From: an uncultured Ruminococcus sp.
GTDB lineage: Bacteria > Bacillota > Clostridia > Oscillospirales > Ruminococcaceae
Assembly: GCA_947174625.1 (NCBI GenBank)
Contig: CAMWJT010000033.1
Coordinates: forward strand, 1-9,438
Length of the DNA stretch: 9,438 nucleotides
Reading direction: 5' to 3'
How positions within the stretch are numbered: the stretch's first letter is position 1; each line of letters begins with the position of its first letter. Both the position numbers and the translations under genes were made by a program. Of the stretch, positions 7,046 to 9,438 are shown piece by piece. The notes below the pieces were generated by a model. It did no database searches and was not told the DNA's origin. It saw only the letters and a list, made by a program, of their open reading frames with translations.

Positions 7046-7073
7046 AATCAGAAATCAGAAATCAAAAGTCAGA
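7046..7073 (+). repeat. Four tandem 7-nt repeats in the murA leader
   Basis: The units are AATCAGA (7046-7052), AATCAGA (7053-7059), AATCAAA (7060-7066) and AGTCAGA (7067-7073). The array lies about 8 nt inside the predicted transcript, is purine-rich and is not predicted to fold. It could be a slippage product or a regularly spaced RNA-binding site; the sequence alone does not decide. Confidence 0.75.
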
Positions 7074-7136
7074 AAGTTGAGTGTAGAATAAATTATGATT
7101 GCTGTCAGATTCGCTGAGCAGAAAAAATTTTCAGAT

Positions 7137-7206
7137 TCTGAATTGTATCAGAATTCAGACCGGAATCACATGCGCCCTGGGGATCCTGCGGCGCAGAACA
7201 GAGGAG
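7137..7206 (+). promoter_or_regulatory. Structured murA leader: two hairpins and ribosome binding site
   Basis: The first hairpin has arms TCTGAATT (7137-7144) and AATTCAGA (7152-7159) around a 7-nt loop. A competing pairing of ATTCTGA with TCAGAAT is also possible. The second has GC-rich arms TGCGCC (7171-7176) and GGCGCA (7190-7195) around 13 nt. It ends just before the ribosome binding site AGAGGAG (7200-7206). I do not recognise a known riboswitch class. The leader is open in the murA frame from 7095, but no ribosome binding site supports starting there. Confidence 0.5.
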
Positions 7207-7214
7207 AGAAGAAT

Positions 7215-8522
7215 TTGGAGAAATTTGTCATTCATGGCGGTCATCCGCTGAAAGGAGAAATTACGGTCAGCGGTGCGAAAAATTCCGTTGTCGCTATTCT
7301 TCCGGCAACATTGCTGCTGGATGTTCCCTGCATTATCGAAAATGTTCCTGATATTAGTGATGTCAGGATCTGCCTGAAAGTTCTCAAAGGACTTGGGGCA
7401 GAAGTCCGGGCGCTTGCTAAAAATACATTCCGGATTTCCTGCCGGAATGTGACGGATTTTTATGTGCCTTACAAAGAAGCCAAAAAAATGCGGGCATCTT
7501 ATTATTTTCTGGGTGCATTGTTAGGCAGATGCCGGAATGCCCGTGCTGCCATGCCAGGCGGTTGTCCCCTCGGTGCAAGACCCATTGATCAGCATCTGAA
7601 AGCATTTGAGATCCTCGGTGCAAGACAGTTGATTGAAGACCAGCAGTCCGATATTGTAGAATTGCATGCAGATCGGCTTCATGGTGGAACAATCAGCATG
7701 GATGTGGTCTCGGTGGGTGCTACGATGAATGCGATTCTTGCGGCTGTGAAAGCACCGGGAATCACTATTATTGAGAATGCCGCCAAAGAACCGCATGTTG
7801 TGGATCTTGCGAATTTTCTGAATTACATGGGCGCACACATCAAGGGTGCAGGCACGGACGTGATTAAAATCCGTGGTGCAGAAAAGCTCAGCGGTCATGC
7901 CGGAGAAGGTTCAGAATCTGTGGAATATCGTTATTCTGTCGTTCCGGATCAGATTGAAGCCGGTACGTTCATGATTGCAACGGCCGCTACGAGAGGTGAC
8001 GTGCTGATTCGTGGTGTGATTCCGAAGCATCTGGAGGCGATCTCAGAGAAACTCCGGGAATGTGGTGCAACGGTCGAAGAACTGGACGACGAAGAAGCCG
8101 TACGGGTTTTTGTCAATCCGGATCAGAAATTCACGTCAACAAACATCCGGACAGAGCCTTATCCGGGTTATCCGACAGACATGCAGCCGCAGATGGCAAC
8201 GCTCCTGACAATTGCAAACGGACAGAGCAGTATTATTGAAAATGTCTGGGAAGACCGTTTCCGGTATGTCAATGAATTAAGAAAAATGGGAGCTGTGATT
8301 GATATTACGCAGAACGGCGCTGTTGTCCATGGCAATGGGCATAATATCTTAAAAGGCACATGTGTCAATGCCTGTGATCTGCGTGCCGGGGCGGCAATGA
8401 TCATTGCCGGACTGATGGCAGAGGGACGGACAGAAATCACAGAAATCCATCATATTGAACGTGGTTATATGGACATTGCATCCAAACTGCGTGGCATTGG
8501 TGCAGAAATTCAGAAAATTTAA
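7215..8522 (+). CDS. murA: UDP-N-acetylglucosamine 1-carboxyvinyltransferase (MurA)
   Basis: MurA transfers enolpyruvate from PEP to UDP-GlcNAc, the first committed step of peptidoglycan synthesis, in the cytoplasm. The 435-residue protein matches the family from its first residues, reading (M)EKFVIHGGHPLKGEITVSGAKNS with K22 and N23 in the substrate site. The catalytic, fosfomycin-target Cys is C117 in PGGCPLGARPIDQH. YPTDMQPQMATLL and RYVNELRKMGA are also typical. The start is TTG 7215, 8 nt after AGAGGAG. This removes 40 residues encoded by the upstream open frame, which have no counterpart in MurA. A TTG start with a long structured leader suggests tuned translation. Many Clostridia carry two MurA paralogues; which one this is cannot be told here. 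The gene is followed by walJ and they appear to share the promoter at 7003-7031. Confidence 0.96.
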   Translation: MEKFVIHGGHPLKGEITVSGAKNSVVAILPATLLLDVPCIIENVPDISDVRICLKVLKGLGAEVRALAKNTFRISCRNVTDFYVPYKEAKKMRASYYFLGALLGRCRNARAAMPGGCPLGARPIDQHLKAFEILGARQLIEDQQSDIVELHADRLHGGTISMDVVSVGATMNAILAAVKAPGITIIENAAKEPHVVDLANFLNYMGAHIKGAGTDVIKIRGAEKLSGHAGEGSESVEYRYSVVPDQIEAGTFMIATAATRGDVLIRGVIPKHLEAISEKLRECGATVEELDDEEAVRVFVNPDQKFTSTNIRTEPYPGYPTDMQPQMATLLTIANGQSSIIENVWEDRFRYVNELRKMGAVIDITQNGAVVHGNGHNILKGTCVNACDLRAGAAMIIAGLMAEGRTEITEIHHIERGYMDIASKLRGIGAEIQKI

Positions 8523-8550
8523 AATTATTAAATTTAAATTATTTTAAAAT
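8514..8550. repeat. A/T-only tract across the murA stop codon
   Basis: This is 37 consecutive A/T bases covering the murA stop (8520-8522) and most of the spacer to walJ. It includes self-complementary pieces such as ATTTTAAAAT (8541-8550). No promoter or GC-stemmed terminator is seen, so read-through into walJ is expected. Confidence 0.55.
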
Positions 8551-8570
8551 CAGGAGATGTGATATTCCGG

Positions 8571-9377
8571 ATGGCAAAATTTTATCCGTTGTTCAGCTCC
8601 AGCCAGGCGAACGCATCCTATATTGGCAATTCTCAAGCCGGCATTTTGGTTGATGCCGGCGCAAGCTGTAAAAAGATCCTGAGTGCCCTGTCCTGCAATG
8701 ACATCAGAACGGATTGCATTCAGGGTATTTTTGTGACACATACGCACAGCGATCATATCAAGGGACTGAAAGCACTTGTCCGGAAATTAAAAGTTCCGGT
8801 TTATGGGACATCCGAAACGCTGGAATTTTTAACGCATGCCGGAGATCAGTATCTCTCACCGGGAACGGAGCTGATTCGGATGGATCTCCGGGAAAATCCG
8901 GCTTCCTGCATTGTCTGCGGTGACTGTGAAGTCCGGGCATTCCCGACCATTCATGATGAACCGGGCAGTTGTGGCTACCGGATTCATACGAGTGATGACA
9001 AATCCTGTGCAGTCTGCACGGATCTGGGGATTGTCACACCGGAAGTCCGGGATGCTCTCACGGGGTGTGACATGATTTTGTTAGAATCCAACTATGAACC
9101 GGATTTGTTATGGCAGGGAGGATACCCCTATCCGTTAAAGCAGAGAATCAGTTCCGATCAGGGACATTTGTCCAATCAGGACTGTGCGGATTTTTCAGAT
9201 TATTTGATCCGGACGGGGACAACCCGACTGTTATTAGGGCATCTGAGTCAGAACAGCAACACACCGGAACTTGCCGCCAGTACGACAATCACGACATTGA
9301 CAGAATACATAATCGGGACGGATTATCTTCTTGGTGTAGCACCCGTAGAAACACCGGGGGGCGCAGTCATTTTTTAA
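8571..9377 (+). CDS. walJ: MBL-fold metallohydrolase, WalJ/YycJ family
   Basis: This is a 268-residue metallo-beta-lactamase-fold hydrolase resembling WalJ/YycJ of Firmicutes, which are two-metal proteins implicated as exonuclease-like factors coordinating cell-wall growth and division with DNA replication. Visible features are the N-terminal FYPLFSSSQANASYIG and LVDAGAS, and the metal motif HTHSDH at 57-62. PTIHDEPGSCGYRI, a CTDLG segment, LLESNYEPDLL, DQGHLSN and LLGHLSQNSNTPELA follow, all typical of the family. The start chosen is ATG 8571, giving MAKFYPLF as in relatives. The AGGAG site (8552-8556) is 14 nt upstream, longer than ideal. GTG 8559 is open in frame but only 2 nt from that site. 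The gene follows murA by 48 nt and is the last of its transcription unit. Family is clear; the substrate is unknown. Confidence 0.9.
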   Translation: MAKFYPLFSSSQANASYIGNSQAGILVDAGASCKKILSALSCNDIRTDCIQGIFVTHTHSDHIKGLKALVRKLKVPVYGTSETLEFLTHAGDQYLSPGTELIRMDLRENPASCIVCGDCEVRAFPTIHDEPGSCGYRIHTSDDKSCAVCTDLGIVTPEVRDALTGCDMILLESNYEPDLLWQGGYPYPLKQRISSDQGHLSNQDCADFSDYLIRTGTTRLLLGHLSQNSNTPELAASTTITTLTEYIIGTDYLLGVAPVETPGGAVIF

Positions 9378-9392
9378 AAATTTAAAATTAAA

Positions 9393-9438
9393 ATTCCGGC
9401 AAATCTGAGTATGCAGATCTGCCGGAATCATTTTATTT
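9393..9438 (+). terminator. Intrinsic terminator after walJ
   Basis: The stem pairs 9393-9407 (ATTCCGGCAAATCTG) with 9414-9428 (CAGATCTGCCGGAAT): 14 of 15 positions pair, with one A-C mismatch, around a 6-nt loop. A T-rich tail (CATTTTATTT) runs to the window end. The upstream flank is A-rich, so the same hairpin could also stop transcription arriving on the opposite strand. It closes the murA-walJ unit. Confidence 0.9.

Noticed and set aside
287..9431. Numerous minus-strand open frames of 60-125 codons
   Set aside because: All lie opposite well-supported + strand genes, have low-complexity or unfamiliar sequences, and lack ribosome binding sites or promoters that I could see.
1..9438. Search for a defence island, CRISPR array or mobile element
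   Set aside because: No spaced direct repeats, transposase, integrase, att-like site or recognisable defence enzyme was found; the HEPN protein alone does not make a system.

Overview
The window looks like chromosomal DNA from a Gram-positive anaerobe of the class Clostridia, most likely a Ruminococcus/Oscillospiraceae-type gut bacterium. This rests on Shine-Dalgarno sites of the AGGAGG type, textbook sigma-A promoters, A/T-only intergenic DNA beside coding DNA of moderate GC, and proteins that read like the Firmicutes versions of MurA, CysS, WalJ and a PhoB/PhoR-like pair. The genus is an inference. All nine genes lie on the + strand. There is no tRNA, rRNA, CRISPR array, insertion sequence or phage gene.

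Region 1 (1-4590) is a tightly packed run of five genes with no internal promoter or terminator that I can see. It holds the 3' part of a metallophosphoesterase, a class II CCA-adding tRNA nucleotidyltransferase (cca), a HEPN-domain protein 17 nt further on, an OmpR/PhoB-type response regulator, and its histidine kinase, which overlaps the regulator by 4 nt. Region 2 (4606-6902) starts with a perfect-consensus promoter (TTGACA, 17 nt, TATAAT). It holds cysS and a membrane-anchored cyclophilin-like protein whose catalytic residues are replaced. Region 3 (6903-9438) starts with a 312-nt gap carrying an inverted repeat, a near-consensus promoter and an unusually structured murA leader (a fourfold heptad repeat plus two hairpins). 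It continues with murA, which begins at TTG, then a WalJ/YycJ-type metallo-beta-lactamase-fold hydrolase, and closes with a strong intrinsic terminator.

Most of the content is housekeeping: tRNA 3'-end maturation, cysteinyl-tRNA synthesis, peptidoglycan precursor synthesis and envelope signalling. I found no clear new defence or mobile system. The points most worth a second look are the HEPN protein coupled to the CCA enzyme, the catalytically degenerate cyclophilin, the repeat-bearing murA leader, the A/T-only tracts that surround most stop codons (two share an identical 14-mer in register with the stop), and a strong excess of the tetranucleotide CCGG.

For five genes (cca, the HEPN gene, cysS, murA, walJ) the longest open frame starts too far upstream. 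I chose later starts from ribosome binding sites, promoter position and family N-termini.
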